Shown in pieces: positions 1 to 10,500 of a stretch of DNA of 64,000 nt (position 1 is its first letter; every line of letters starts with the position of its first letter). The translations under genes and the position numbers were made by a program. The DNA is from Rosa chinensis (taxonomy: Eukaryota; Streptophyta; Magnoliopsida; Rosales; Rosaceae): positions 4,014,001 through 4,078,000 of the forward strand of contig NC_037094.1 in the NCBI RefSeq assembly GCF_002994745.2, in the 5' to 3' direction. The notes under the pieces were generated by a model. The model saw nothing but the letters and a program-made list of their open reading frames with translations. It was not told the DNA's origin and did not search any database.

Positions 1-388
1 AAAATCAATAAATGACCCATGTGGGCATGAGCGTGATTGCGCGTGTTCCTCACATGCAGTGAACTAGTACGGATGTAGTTAGACAGGACATGGAGGATGG
101 CCTTTCCCTATGTTACTCCCCAACCTCGTAGCCTACACGCACCCAACCCCCGTACACATATACATCACATTTTACCTTGCTATAGTGAAGAAATTTAACC
201 TAGGTTGCATGTCTTTCTAGTAATTTTAGCCGCTTTTTGATTGCCGTAACTTTATTATTCAAAAATCAAAATTACGAGACCATGAATAAGTTAGTATCCC
301 ATCCATTTATTATGTGTTTGTTTGTTTTTCTAGAAATGTGTCATTTTTACTATTATTTGACCATATTATGTGCATTATATGTATGCAG
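1..388 (+). other. Intron preceding the last F3'H exon (partial)
   Basis: No coding similarity is visible. The segment is AT-rich and ends in a pyrimidine-poor but valid acceptor (TATGCAG), so it is read as the 3' part of the last F3'H intron; the donor lies outside the window. Confidence 0.7.
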
Positions 389-1039
389 AACATGTTCACG
401 GCTGGCACTGATACATCATCGAGCACGGTGGAATGGGCAATAGCTGAACTCATTCGGCACCCTCATATGCTAGCGCGAGTCCAGAAAGAGCTTGACGATT
501 TTGTCGGCCACGACCGACTCGTGACCGAATCAGACATACCCAACCTCCCTTACCTCCAAGCCGTGATCAAGGAAACGTTCCGACTCCACCCATCCACTCC
601 TCTCTCGTTGCCTCGTATGGCAACCGAAAGTTGCGAAATCAACGGCTACCACATCCCGAAAGGCTCCACACTCCTCGTCAATGTATGGGCCATATCACGT
701 GACCCGGCTCAATGGGCCGACCCACTGCAGTTCAAGCCCGAGAGGTTCCTGCCAGGGGGCGAAAAGCCTAATGTTGATGTTAGGGGAAACGATTTTGAAG
801 TCATACCCTTCGGTGCCGGGCGAAGAATATGTGCCGGAATGAGCTTGGGCCTGCGTATGGTCCATTTAATGACTGCAACATTGGTCCACGCATTTGACTG
901 GGCCTTGGCTGATGGGCTGACGGCTGAGAAGTTAAACATGGATGAAGCATATGGGCTCACTCTACAACGAGCTGCACCGTTAATGGTGCACCCGCGCACC
1001 AGGTTGGCCCCAGGTGCATATAAAACATCATCATCTTAA
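389..1039 (+). CDS. F3'H: Flavonoid 3'-hydroxylase (CYP75B), last exon only
   Basis: This is the 3'-terminal exon (216 aa plus stop) of a cytochrome P450. CYP75B enzymes are ER-bound monooxygenases that hydroxylate the flavonoid B-ring at 3' and set cyanidin/quercetin-type products. Seen directly: the exon opens after a TATGCAG acceptor with the I-helix oxygen-binding motif AGTDTSSS, then the K-helix KETFR, the PERF motif (FKPERF) and the haem-binding loop FGAGRRICAG with its cysteine ligand. The stretches LHPSTPLSLPRMA, GGEKPNVDVRGNDFEVIPFG and EAYGLTLQRAAPLMVHPR are typical of CYP75B; CYP75A (F3'5'H) differs at the I-helix flank (TVEWAIAEL here). Upstream exons with the membrane anchor lie before base 1. 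The exon is uninterrupted and ends in a Ser-rich tail. Confidence 0.93.
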   Translation, partial: NMFTAGTDTSSSTVEWAIAELIRHPHMLARVQKELDDFVGHDRLVTESDIPNLPYLQAVIKETFRLHPSTPLSLPRMATESCEINGYHIPKGSTLLVNVWAISRDPAQWADPLQFKPERFLPGGEKPNVDVRGNDFEVIPFGAGRRICAGMSLGLRMVHLMTATLVHAFDWALADGLTAEKLNMDEAYGLTLQRAAPLMVHPRTRLAPGAYKTSSS

Positions 1040-1314
1040 TTAGAGAGCTATGTTCTAGTGTGGCCGGTTTGATGTCTCCATGTTTTCTATTTAGGTTTGA
1101 ATCTGTAAGATAAGGTGATTCATTTTTTTTTTTTGGAAATAAGATAAGGTGATTCTATGCATGCTGAATCACAAGAGTTGCTATCTAAATTCCATGTCCA
1201 ATGAAAACGTTCTTCTTCCCTTTTGTAAAACTTTCTCTTATATAATATATTCTTTTGATTTGTTAAATATATTTATTTCAATCATCTTGATCGAGATTCA
1301 AGACATAACTACTC
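1040..1314. other. F3'H 3' flank
   Basis: AT-rich 3' untranslated or intergenic DNA. It contains a short duplicated AAGATAAGGTGATTC motif split by a T-run near 1110-1155. No gene is seen. Confidence 0.5.
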
Positions 1315-1471
1315 AACAATGCAATAACGCAATAATGTAACAATGTGTACCAAGTTGACTATGGCTAACTTTCCCCTAGAAAGACCTATCTTTGGAATAG
1401 GTCTTTCTAGGGGAAAGTTAGTCATAGTCAACTTGGTACACATTGTTACATTATTGCGTTATTATATTGTT
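1315..1471. repeat. Near-perfect long hairpin (foldback MITE or small-RNA precursor-like)
   Basis: The two arms, about 75 bp each (1315-1389 and 1397-1471), are reverse complements around a 7-nt loop. The inner 66 bp differ at a single position, a G that would form a G-U pair in RNA. There is no coding content. Such a structure is either a very young foldback MITE or a locus that could be transcribed into an siRNA/miRNA-like stem. No clear target-site duplication was found. Confidence 0.85.
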
Positions 1472-1520
1472 GTATAGTGTAATTGACTCATAGTAGAACT
1501 CATTTTAAAAGGGTGAGGTA

Positions 1521-1906
1521 TGACTTCGATGCGTGGAAAGAGCTGCAGATCCTATTAGAACAAAAGAGATAGATGTCAAGTTGCTGATATCAGTCGACAT
1601 GCTTGATGGCCAATAAAGAGAGGGAGAAAAAAAAAAGCAACTATCTAATACTTTAATAACATGACCAACCGACTTAAAGAAGGAAAGAATGGTCATGTTA
1701 CGTCATCTATATATCAGTTGCACGGTGGGAAAGCCAGGAATCAAGACTCCAGGGGGATTGATACTTTGATGCATCACATATTCATCTAAAGTCTTTACGC
1801 ACGCGCGCACACACAATGTACAATATATACACACACACACACACCCTTCACTCACCCAAACAAAAGTATCACATATCTTAGAAGTCCGCACCTGAAAGAA
1901 TTTTGA
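1521..1906 (-). pseudogene. Duplicated fragment of the DExH14 gene (end of exon 46, intron 46, start of exon 47)
   Basis: This stretch matches 8362-8819 inside the downstream helicase gene, in the same orientation, with scattered substitutions. It carries the last 16 nt of exon 46, the whole of intron 46 and the first part of exon 47. The presence of intron sequence shows DNA-level duplication rather than retroposition. The intact gene copy has an extra segment of roughly 100 bp (about 8650-8750) that is absent here. The fragment cannot code for a functional domain. Confidence 0.9.
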
Positions 1907-2204
1907 ACAAGAAATTATGTTTAATTACATTTAGATGTAGATTTAATGATGAAAAATAAAACAAGTCAATTTAAATTTTTTTTTTTCATCGTTGAATTTA
2001 CATCTAATGATACTTGAGTATCAGTTAACAATAGTGATGTTCACCTGGTTAGTTTCTGACCAACAAATTATACTATCATTTTTTTTTTTTAAAGTGTTAC
2101 TCAATCACTTCAGGATGTAAATCCAATGGTGGAAAAATAAAACTACTCAACTTAAAAATAACTTTTTCAAGGTGAAAACGATGTTATCAATTGTATGGTC
2201 ACTT
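1907..2204. other. AT-rich intergenic DNA with a degenerate foldback
   Basis: About 1928-2012 forms a loose inverted repeat (a TTTAGATGTAGATTTAATGA-type arm and its complement), and a third related copy lies near 2112-2140. It is probably decayed MITE sequence. No gene is seen. Confidence 0.4.
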
Positions 2205-4503
2205 GCAAAAGTCAAAAGTTTAAGCAATTTTTCATCCCCAACTCCAATAGATTCTCTATTTTACAGCCATCTCTAAAATCTTCATAATCTTTTTAAAATT
2301 TTAGAGATTGCTATAAAGATTATGAAGATTTTAGAAATTGCTATAAATTTAGAGAATTTTGTTTTCTCTTTTCTCACTGTCCCTAAGGGGGGTGTATTCA
2401 ATTCAGATTTTAAAAGATTTTGTTTGAGTTTTTATAATCCATGGATTTACTTAATCCATGAATTGTTTAAATTCTATATGGACTCTAATTGATTCTAATA
2501 AATTGATTTACTGGTATTTGTTTTGATTTTACAAGTCCTTATGATATTTTTGGTAGATTAATTTTTTTCTTCTTCTTTAAAGGCAATGGATATATGGATC
2601 CAACTATAATTCTATATCAATGACAAAAAAGTGTGTGTGTGTATGGTAATGTACCATTCTTTGGGGAAAGACTACAAACTATATTAATTGAAACTGAGGA
2701 GTACATGGAGTGATGCAAACGCATAAAAAGAAAAATAATAAAACATGACAAGATGCACAGTTGCATCTATAATGAAGAAAAAATAATAAAATATAACAAG
2801 ATGCACAAACGCATCTAGAGTAAAAGGTAACAAGGACGTGACTTGATACCAAAAAATTTGATATCGCTACACTGCATATGTCACGAGAGCAGTGTAAATG
2901 TAGTAGTAACCATAGACGTAACCGTAACCGATGATAGGAATTACCTAGGAGAGGTGATTCGATCACCAAGAGCTCGAAAGTGACTGAAGGTGTCAAAAAC
3001 TCGAATTTCAGCAGACGAACTCCAAAAAACCAGAACCAATACCAACACAAAATGAGCATCTGTCTCGAATCTAAGATCCGAATTTGGGTACGACCTGGGT
3101 CCCAAATTCGGACCCAAATCCTTCCCGAATCCAGAGACAAGCCCACCAGCCCAAATAAGGCAAGAGTTCAGGCCCATGTGCCAAGGTCAACCTATCTAGA
3201 AACGCTAAGGACACCCAATTTGCTGGGCACCCTAGCGCCGATCATCTCTGGTCTGAAAAGCCATGCTGCCCATCAGATATGACGCTCCGTCGATGAAGTT
3301 TGAAGAGGAGCAGACTAGGAGAAGGTGCCCAACGATGGAGAGCACTGTGACCCCTTGAAAAGGACTCCTCCCCATCGAAGAAGACCCGATCTCTCCGCTA
3401 GAAGGGTCAAACAATGCGCCTCCGTCCAACGTAAGAACAAAATAGCGCTGGTCCTACAACACCCAGATCCGCACTGATTCAAATTGATCCAACCTTTGAG
3501 GCGCGCTCGCCTTGGCCTTGATGTCCCTCCATCGTGAACCACCAAGCGAAAACACCGATCAGCGTCACGGTACCCCGCAAACTTCCGATCGATATGCCAA
3601 AGCATTCCAGGTACCACAACCAGCGGGTTGAACAGAGGCAAGCCACGATCTCAGAGAGATCGACCAACAGGCACCGTGAGGAGGGGAGACCTCAACCGGA
3701 GCTAAATTTTTTGATATTAGAAGCCCTAGGGATAGGGTTCGCCGCCATAGAGGGAAAAGAGAGAGAGCAGTCGCTCTCATCTTTAATGTACCATTCTTTA
3801 TGTTGTGTGTTAGTGTGTAATGATATATGAATAATAAGAGAAAACTAATCAGCCAAAATGTTACACAAAAAATAAAGTAATAAACTAATGACATAATTTA
3901 TTTCATATTTAATTTACAAAAGAAACATGTGTGTATGTATCATCTTAACAATACCATTGAAAGTGAGCTTAATTATCTAAAATGATTAAAAATAAAAAAT
4001 AAAATTATTAGATGAAAACAGAGGCAGAGGTAGAGGAGGATAGTGAGAAGATAGGTCTAAGACAAAATGGATGAGTATCATCTATTGAGAGCTACTTTTT
4101 TTTTTTTTGTGAATAGCTTCTTCATTTTTTGAGTGAGAAAGAATCCATCAAAATCTCTTGGGAAGTGGTTGAATTGTTTTTGAGTTTTGATATGTATAAA
4201 AAGCACTATAAAATCCTTCAAAATTCAGCATTTAATGAAATCCTTAAAAATCCGTATATTTTTGAATATCTGCATATTTGAATGGATAATTCTAAATCTT
4301 AATTGAATACATCAAGATTTTAAAGGATTATTAAGAATCTCAATTGAATACCCATAGACCTTCAAAATACAAAAAAATCTTGTAGATTCTTAAATGAATA
4401 CACCCCCCTAAAATGAGGATAGTTAATGAAAATCTGTTAAAACAAAATAGACTTATTTTTTCTAAGAGAAAAATCAAAATACGAGGACTGTTGGAGTTGC
4501 TCA
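2205..4503. mobile_element. Small MITE split by a later Harbinger-like insertion
   Basis: The outer parts, 2205-2383 and 4412-4503, resemble the intact neighbouring MITE at 4513-4806: both contain an AACTCCAA(C/T)AGATTC(C/T)CTA block and end in an ACTGTTGGAGTTGCTC-type terminus. Joined across the TAA target site they form one interrupted MITE of about 270 bp. The 5' end is approximate. Confidence 0.65.
2387..4408. mobile_element. Harbinger/Tourist-like non-autonomous DNA element, TSD TAA
   Basis: The termini are inverted: GGGGGGTGTATTCA at the left and its complement TGAATACACCCCCC at the right, with looser similarity further in. The flanking trinucleotide is TAA on both sides (2384-2386 and 4409-4411), as expected for PIF/Harbinger insertion. 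The element is 2,022 bp and has no recognisable transposase. Its interior, about 2660-3800, is more GC-rich with several weak open frames on both strands and may be captured DNA; I do not recognise it. Confidence 0.75.
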
Positions 4504-4512
4504 CAAACTTAG

Positions 4513-4806
4513 AGCAACTCCAACAGCTTTCCTATAATTTTTATATTATAGAGAAGCAAAAGTCAAACCTTTAGCCTATTTTTCTTCTCCAACTCCAACA
4601 GATTCCCTAGTTTACAGTAATCTATAAAATCTCCATATTCTTCTTTAAAATTTTGGAGTTTGCTGTAAATATAGGGAATTTTGTTTTCTCTCTCCTCACT
4701 TTCCTTAAAATAGAGATAGTTATAGGGAATCTGTTGGAGCAAAAGAGACTATTTTTTTTTCCTAAAGTAGAGAAAAATCAAAATATAGGGAATCTGTTGG
4801 AGTTTC
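4513..4806. mobile_element. MITE of the GAGCAACTCCAACAG family
   Basis: It begins GAGCAACTCCAACAG and ends with GGAATCTGTTGGAGTTTCTCC, an inverted repeat, and carries internal copies of the same AACTCCAACAGATTCCC motif (about 4591-4606 and its complement near 4728-4738). It is non-coding and lies just upstream of the TPRA40-like gene, where it may form part of the promoter region. Confidence 0.7.
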
Positions 4807-4993
4807 TCCTGACTAGACTAGATGAACATTATTGTCTTAATGGCAACCAGGTGAACATTATTGCGTTAATAGTGCACTCTCGCATAGTGGTGCGTGACGC
4901 AGAAGCGACGTCGTGATCTCTATATTACCAAAACTAATGCTATACTTTCTTTGATTAGCCTAAACCCTTGATGCAATCTCCTCGGCCAGAGCT

Positions 4994-7026
4994 ATGGCAA
5001 CAGATCTCCTACAACACCTGAACGCCTCGGTCAACCCGCCGATCCCAAGCCTTCCCGCCACCGTCGACGGCGAGGATCGGAGGTTGTCCAGCTCAAACTG
5101 CCATGGCCTCTGGTACAGCGCCGTTCTCGTCGTCCCTTCCGTCATTTTCTTGGTCTACTTGGCCTTCCACGCCAAGAAGAACCTCAAGAAGCTCTCAAAT
5201 GGCAGCTCTTATATCATGATTTCCTATTATGCCCTCGTCTGGGTCGCCGCCCTCCTCAACCTCGCCTGGTGCGCTCTTCAGGTCCGTGCAGCTTTCGCTT
5301 TCTAGGGTTTGAAATTGCTTTTGGAATTTTAGGGTTTGAGATGAAATTGGCGTTTGCAATACAGGGTTGGCAATGCTCTGGTGGAAAGGCGGTGGCTTGG
5401 AATCTGTTGACTTTGTTCACAGCTTCTGCAATGATGTGTTTGGAGATTAGCTTGGTGGCTTTTTTGCTCCAGGACAATTACTCGACTGGAGTTGAAGCTC
5501 TAGCTCAGACTTTCCTTTTCTCAGGGATCGTTGTGAGCGTGGATACACTGCTCAAGGTACTATTGAAAATCCATGTTTTTACCTGTTTGTAATTGACCAC
5601 TTGTTTCTGCATAATGTGATTTCGGCTTAATCTTTCGATATGACATATTTTGGTAGCAGTAGATTCTGTATGTATGATGTGGGGTGGTCTTGTTCCGGTT
5701 TCCACTTGTTTGTAGTATTGTTGAGTGGATTATTACTGAATCAGTTCATTCAGATCCACAGTCTGAATCAGATAATGTGACCATCTGTTAGTAATTTCTT
5801 TTACTACTACTTCCAATTTTATGTTCCAAAACCCTTTTGCTGTCTCTGAGCATGCACTCATTCGTTCAGTGGTAGAACAAGCAATTCAATGATCTCAGCA
5901 AAAGATCCTATTCTTCAAAGGGGTTGCAACCTGGTGTTTTAGTCTTGAAGAAGTGTAGTGTGTTTTATTTTAACTTGACGAAGAAGTTTAGTTACTTAAC
6001 ACTCTTGACAGTTACCTCTTGCATATGCAAAATGGTAACAGAAGATTACATATATACACCCAACACTGTGCGATCAATAGATTAAATGGTGGAGAGTGGA
6101 GGTCCGCAAAAGGGATTTGTGGCGGATGTTCACTCTAAAACTAAAACAGGCCTTGTATATCTATGATTTAGTTGTCTTTGTATTTCTTTCCCCGTTCTTA
6201 TTTTAACATCTTTGTGTTTCTCATTCCGTTCCAATGAAAAAAAAAAAAAAAAATTGGCTTCCACCTATGTACTGGCACTGGCACTCGAACCATCTTTACA
6301 TCTATGGGTTTAACATAAGCCTTGTTCAATTTCAGGCAATCTATGTATTTGGATTTGGGGTCCCTCTCTTCATGGTTGGTGTTGGAGGTACGACTGGAGT
6401 GAAATGGGGCCTATGGTTCTTCCACAAATCATTGCTTACTGCAGTCTATGGCTTCATATTGTTTGTGCATTTCTCCAAATGGAGAGAAAAGCTTCCGCGT
6501 GAGTACATGTCTGGTTCTTCTATTGCCACAGCTTTGTTTGACCAATTTAACGTGTAGTTCTGTTCTCATGTTTACAGCCAGACCAGCCTTCTACAACTAC
6601 ATTGTCGTGATGTTTGTATTTGGTGCTGTGACAATGTTTGCTTGTGGGCTTGCTGGAATCGGGGCTGGTTTTGGCATTTGGTAATTAAAGATTTGTTGAA
6701 AATTTGAATTAGGACAAAGTTATTATCATTATCTTGCAATTAAAAATTTGAAGTATGTATCTCTTGCAGGTTGTACAATTTGACAGAAATATGTTACCAC
6801 GCTCTCTATCTTCCTTTTCTATATGTAACCTTCCTGGCAGATTTTTTCCAGGTGATCATTTCAGAATCATGGTTAAACAATGTTTTCTGGTTTTCAACAG
6901 CTTATGGGAAGGTGATAATCATGTAAAATTATGTTTTCTTGTTTACAGGAAGAACAATTTCTTCTGGATAATGCATATTACTCTGAGATGAAGGATGCAG
7001 GGTTCTTCGATGCTGATTGGGATTAG
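4994..7026 (+). CDS. Seven-TM TPRA40/Tmemb_40 family protein (CAND2/CAND8-like candidate GPCR)
   Basis: Six exons: 4994-5281, 5365-5556, 6336-6498, 6578-6680, 6770-6851, 6949-7026. All have GT-AG borders and join in frame to a 301-aa protein. The family (animal TPRA1/TPRA40, plant CANDIDATE G-PROTEIN COUPLED RECEPTOR 2 and 8) consists of plasma-membrane multispanning proteins; Arabidopsis CAND2 has been proposed as a melatonin receptor (PMTR1). Seen directly: a short hydrophilic N-terminus with SNCHGLWY, about seven hydrophobic segments, the AKKNLKKL loop, VKWGLWFFHK, HFSKWREKLP, RPAFYNYI, LADFFQEEQ and the conserved acidic C-terminus YYSEMKDAGFFDADWD. The exon 3-4 junction gives LPPRPAF where relatives usually have LPARPAF. 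Receptor function is inference from the family only. Confidence 0.92.
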
Positions 7027-7544
7027 TCTCTTGGTAACTTGTAACCATCCGGCCCTGCTTTGAATACCTTGTAAATAAGATGCAATGTGTATTTCAAGGG
7101 TAAATTAGCGCACGAAACAAAAACCATACTCGTTGGGTAATAATTGTAAATGCAACTTTGTTGAGTAGTGAGAGCAAATCTAATTGACTAATTCTGTAGC
7201 CATCTGTGCTTGCCAGAGCTCATTCATGTTGCTTGGATGGTCGAGCTGAAGAAATTCATGCTAATTTTTCACAAATTTTTCTTTTCTTTGCATAGTCTGG
7301 TACCGTCTAGTCTAGTGATATTAGATTATTTTGTTGTTGTTGGAAGTCCCGGGTACGACTCATAGACTAATTATTGTATATTCTCAATCTTTTATGTTAT
7401 CTTCAATTGCACCTGTTACCATATACAATCTTGCTGACTATTTTTCAACAGTATGGACATTCACAACTAATGTCAGAACATTTATGCATATACAAACTTG
7501 CTGACTGATGTGCAATGGCCAGCGAAGTAAAACATGGCGATCTA
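7027..7544. other. Convergent 3' region between the TPRA40-like and DExH14 genes
   Basis: It holds the 3' untranslated ends of two genes facing each other. No additional reading frame or repeat is seen. Confidence 0.6.
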
Positions 7545-10500
7545 TCAACTGATAATCCTACTCTGGTTACTGCCATCCTTCAAGGCTTCAAGTTCTGAAA
7601 TTGAATGCTCTTGTTCGAACCCCAGATAACAATCTGATATTAAAATCAGTTTCATCCCCTGAAGAAAACAGTAAACAAAACTTTTATAGTATCAAAAAGA
7701 TGTCCTCCTCTCACTACAACATATGTAGACTTACTGATAAAGCAAGACAATTCCAAAAACTATAAACAGTGAGAAAAACATCAATAACAATCCAATCAAC
7801 AGATCTATGCAACATACACACTAATAATTTACAATGCAAAATAATTTCTTTACGCTGTCCAGTAATAATTTACAATACTACATAATTTCTTTACACTGTG
7901 TGTAGTTATTCCATTGTATTTACACCAACACCTATTTATCTTTAGTGATTGTCTTTTGAAAATTACATAAATACAGTTCCATTTCTATAGACACACCATA
8001 ATCAACCAAATTTAAGCATAGGTTATCAGTCAAATTGAAAGCTAGACAGTACCTGGAGAGTGGTTGAATCGGATGGCAACTCCATGTTAGTAACCAAGTG
8101 ATCAGAGAAAGATACTCTCTTCAGAGCATATAGTTCCAACGTAGAGGTGTTCCCAAGGACCAACCACCATGCTTCATTTTTCACCTGTAAAAAGAATGTC
8201 GAGATTAGATTGGTGCGCTCATAACTAGTTTAGAACAAGAAGTTTTACCTTAGGAAAACGTGGAGTGAATGCTCTTGATTTATATTTCCTGAAATTGGTC
8301 TTCACCAATCTGATGTTTAAAGAGCAGGATTTTCCACCATCTTTCGGTAGAATTTTTAACTTGACTTCGATGCGTGGAAAGAGCTGCAGATCCTATTAGA
8401 ACAAAAGTGATAGATGTCAAGTTACTGATATCAGTCGACATGCTTGATGGCCAATAAAGAGAGGGAAAAAAAAACAACTATCTAATACTTTAATAACGTG
8501 ACCAACCGACTAAAAGAAAGAAAGAATGGTCATGTTACGACATCTATATGTCAGTTGCACGGTGGGAAAGCCAGGAATCAAGACTCCAGGGGATTGATAC
8601 TTTGATGCATCACATATTCATCTAAAGTCTTCACACACACACACACACACAAAACAAAATAGAGAGCTGAACACCTCAAAAAAAAAGAAAAAGGGAAGAT
8701 GGTTTTTTCGATTACGGGTCATAGTTCTATACACTCAAACCACTAACCCCACCCACCCTTCTCTTACCCAAACAAAAGTATCACATATCTTAGAAGTCCG
8801 CACCTGAAAGAATTTTGAAGCAGGGAAGTTTCCAATCATGTTCTGCAAAGTTGCCTTGGGAAGTTCCAATAGCTGCTGTATATGGAAGATTCCTCGTTTG
8901 CCGAGTGATTCCGCAAGTTCAACATTCATGCAAGGCAACATCCATAAGGAAGAATCCTCATCAAACCATAAGCCCTGAAAATACCACAAAAGGATATGAG
9001 ATGAGGCAAGAAGGTGGAGTCAATACTTTTTAAAGAACAAACCATCTAACCCAATGAATAATTGCAAAAAGATGACTTGACATTTCTATAAACTAATCAA
9101 AATTCACGCCTTAAAAGTGACTAAGATTTTATGGGGTCTCCTAAATGTCTAGTTAGCTCAATTCCGACCCTTCATCAGGCAAATATGACCACCTGAAGGG
9201 TAATAGATTCCTCTAAAAGTTATGTTGTAGGAAGGTATCTGTTTCTCTTGTTGATTCTTCTGTGTAAAATCCTCAAAAATACGTACACCTGCAATTTCTC
9301 TTTTGTAGAAGGTTCAAAGTTCTGGGCAGATGGCCCTAAAAGGTTTGTAGGCCTTTCACCTTGAAAGAAGCAAAAAAGGAAAGAAGAATTTTTCTTGGAA
9401 CCAATGAAAAATTAAAAGACCATCAACAACAATGAAGAAGACATCAACTAACAAAATTCACAGATATTCAGCATCTCTGATACGTCTAGCTAATCAACAG
9501 GTCTGTTATCTGTAGATATTCCCTTCTCCATCAATCTAAGCCATTATTTATTTTCATGATAATAATAGTTATAACTGTAACTACTAAGAAGAATACCTGC
9601 ATGACCATCTGCAAAAGATGCATGCAAGTAACTGAACTTGAAAGCCACCCACTGTTGGCACATATATCTATCATGGCCTGGATAATCCGTATACTTTGAT
9701 CCAAAACTGACTTCAAGTCTGTGACATAGTCAGTAATTGGTAATTCTAACTGCGAGAAATGTGCCTGAACAAAAAGTTCATATAAGGTGAGAAAATAAAA
9801 TGAGAGGAACTAACAAAAAAACAACAGAAACTTCATGGTTGAAGACAAGTCTGACCTGAAATAGCAGATTTGCTTTGACATGTGGATCATCTAGGCGATC
9901 CTTATCCACTTTATATCGAACTCTCTCAGACAATGCCTCATTGTAATTTTCCTATTACCAAAGAAGAGAGTACCCAACAATATTAAGATACTAGTCTCAT
10001 TTTTTTCTTGTGTGTGCTGATCAAGGAAACTGGCAGCAAGGACTACTGTCGGCCAAAATTATTGGTTTCCAATGAAGAACTTAAGGTCCTCTTTGTGGCG
10101 TTGTAAAGAAAACATATGTAGCAGCATATTGTATGCAAAACATATTTATCTAAAAGGAAAACTAAGTACACATGTATCGACAAAAAGGCAATATTTACCT
10201 CGTTATGGCGAACAGGAAGCTCATCATATTCAGAAGCAGCAGATAGGATATGCAAGAATACCTATAACAGAAAACCTCCTTGAGCATTACAGAGGTGTAA
10301 AAATGAGAATTTGGAATACTGAATAAAAATCTTCATGAACCGTTTCTTACTTCAAGAGAGGTATCTGAGCCAATGTTTGAACCAAACATCGATACAGTCA
10401 AGTAGCTAAGGTAATACTGGGATGCTATCGAACCCAGCATCATTGGCTCCACACTGTCTTCACTCATCTTGATGCATCCACTGTCTTCCAGATCCTCCAA

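Noticed and set aside
709..999. Antisense open frame across the P450 exon
   Set aside because: It is a shadow of the well-supported CYP75B exon on the plus strand.
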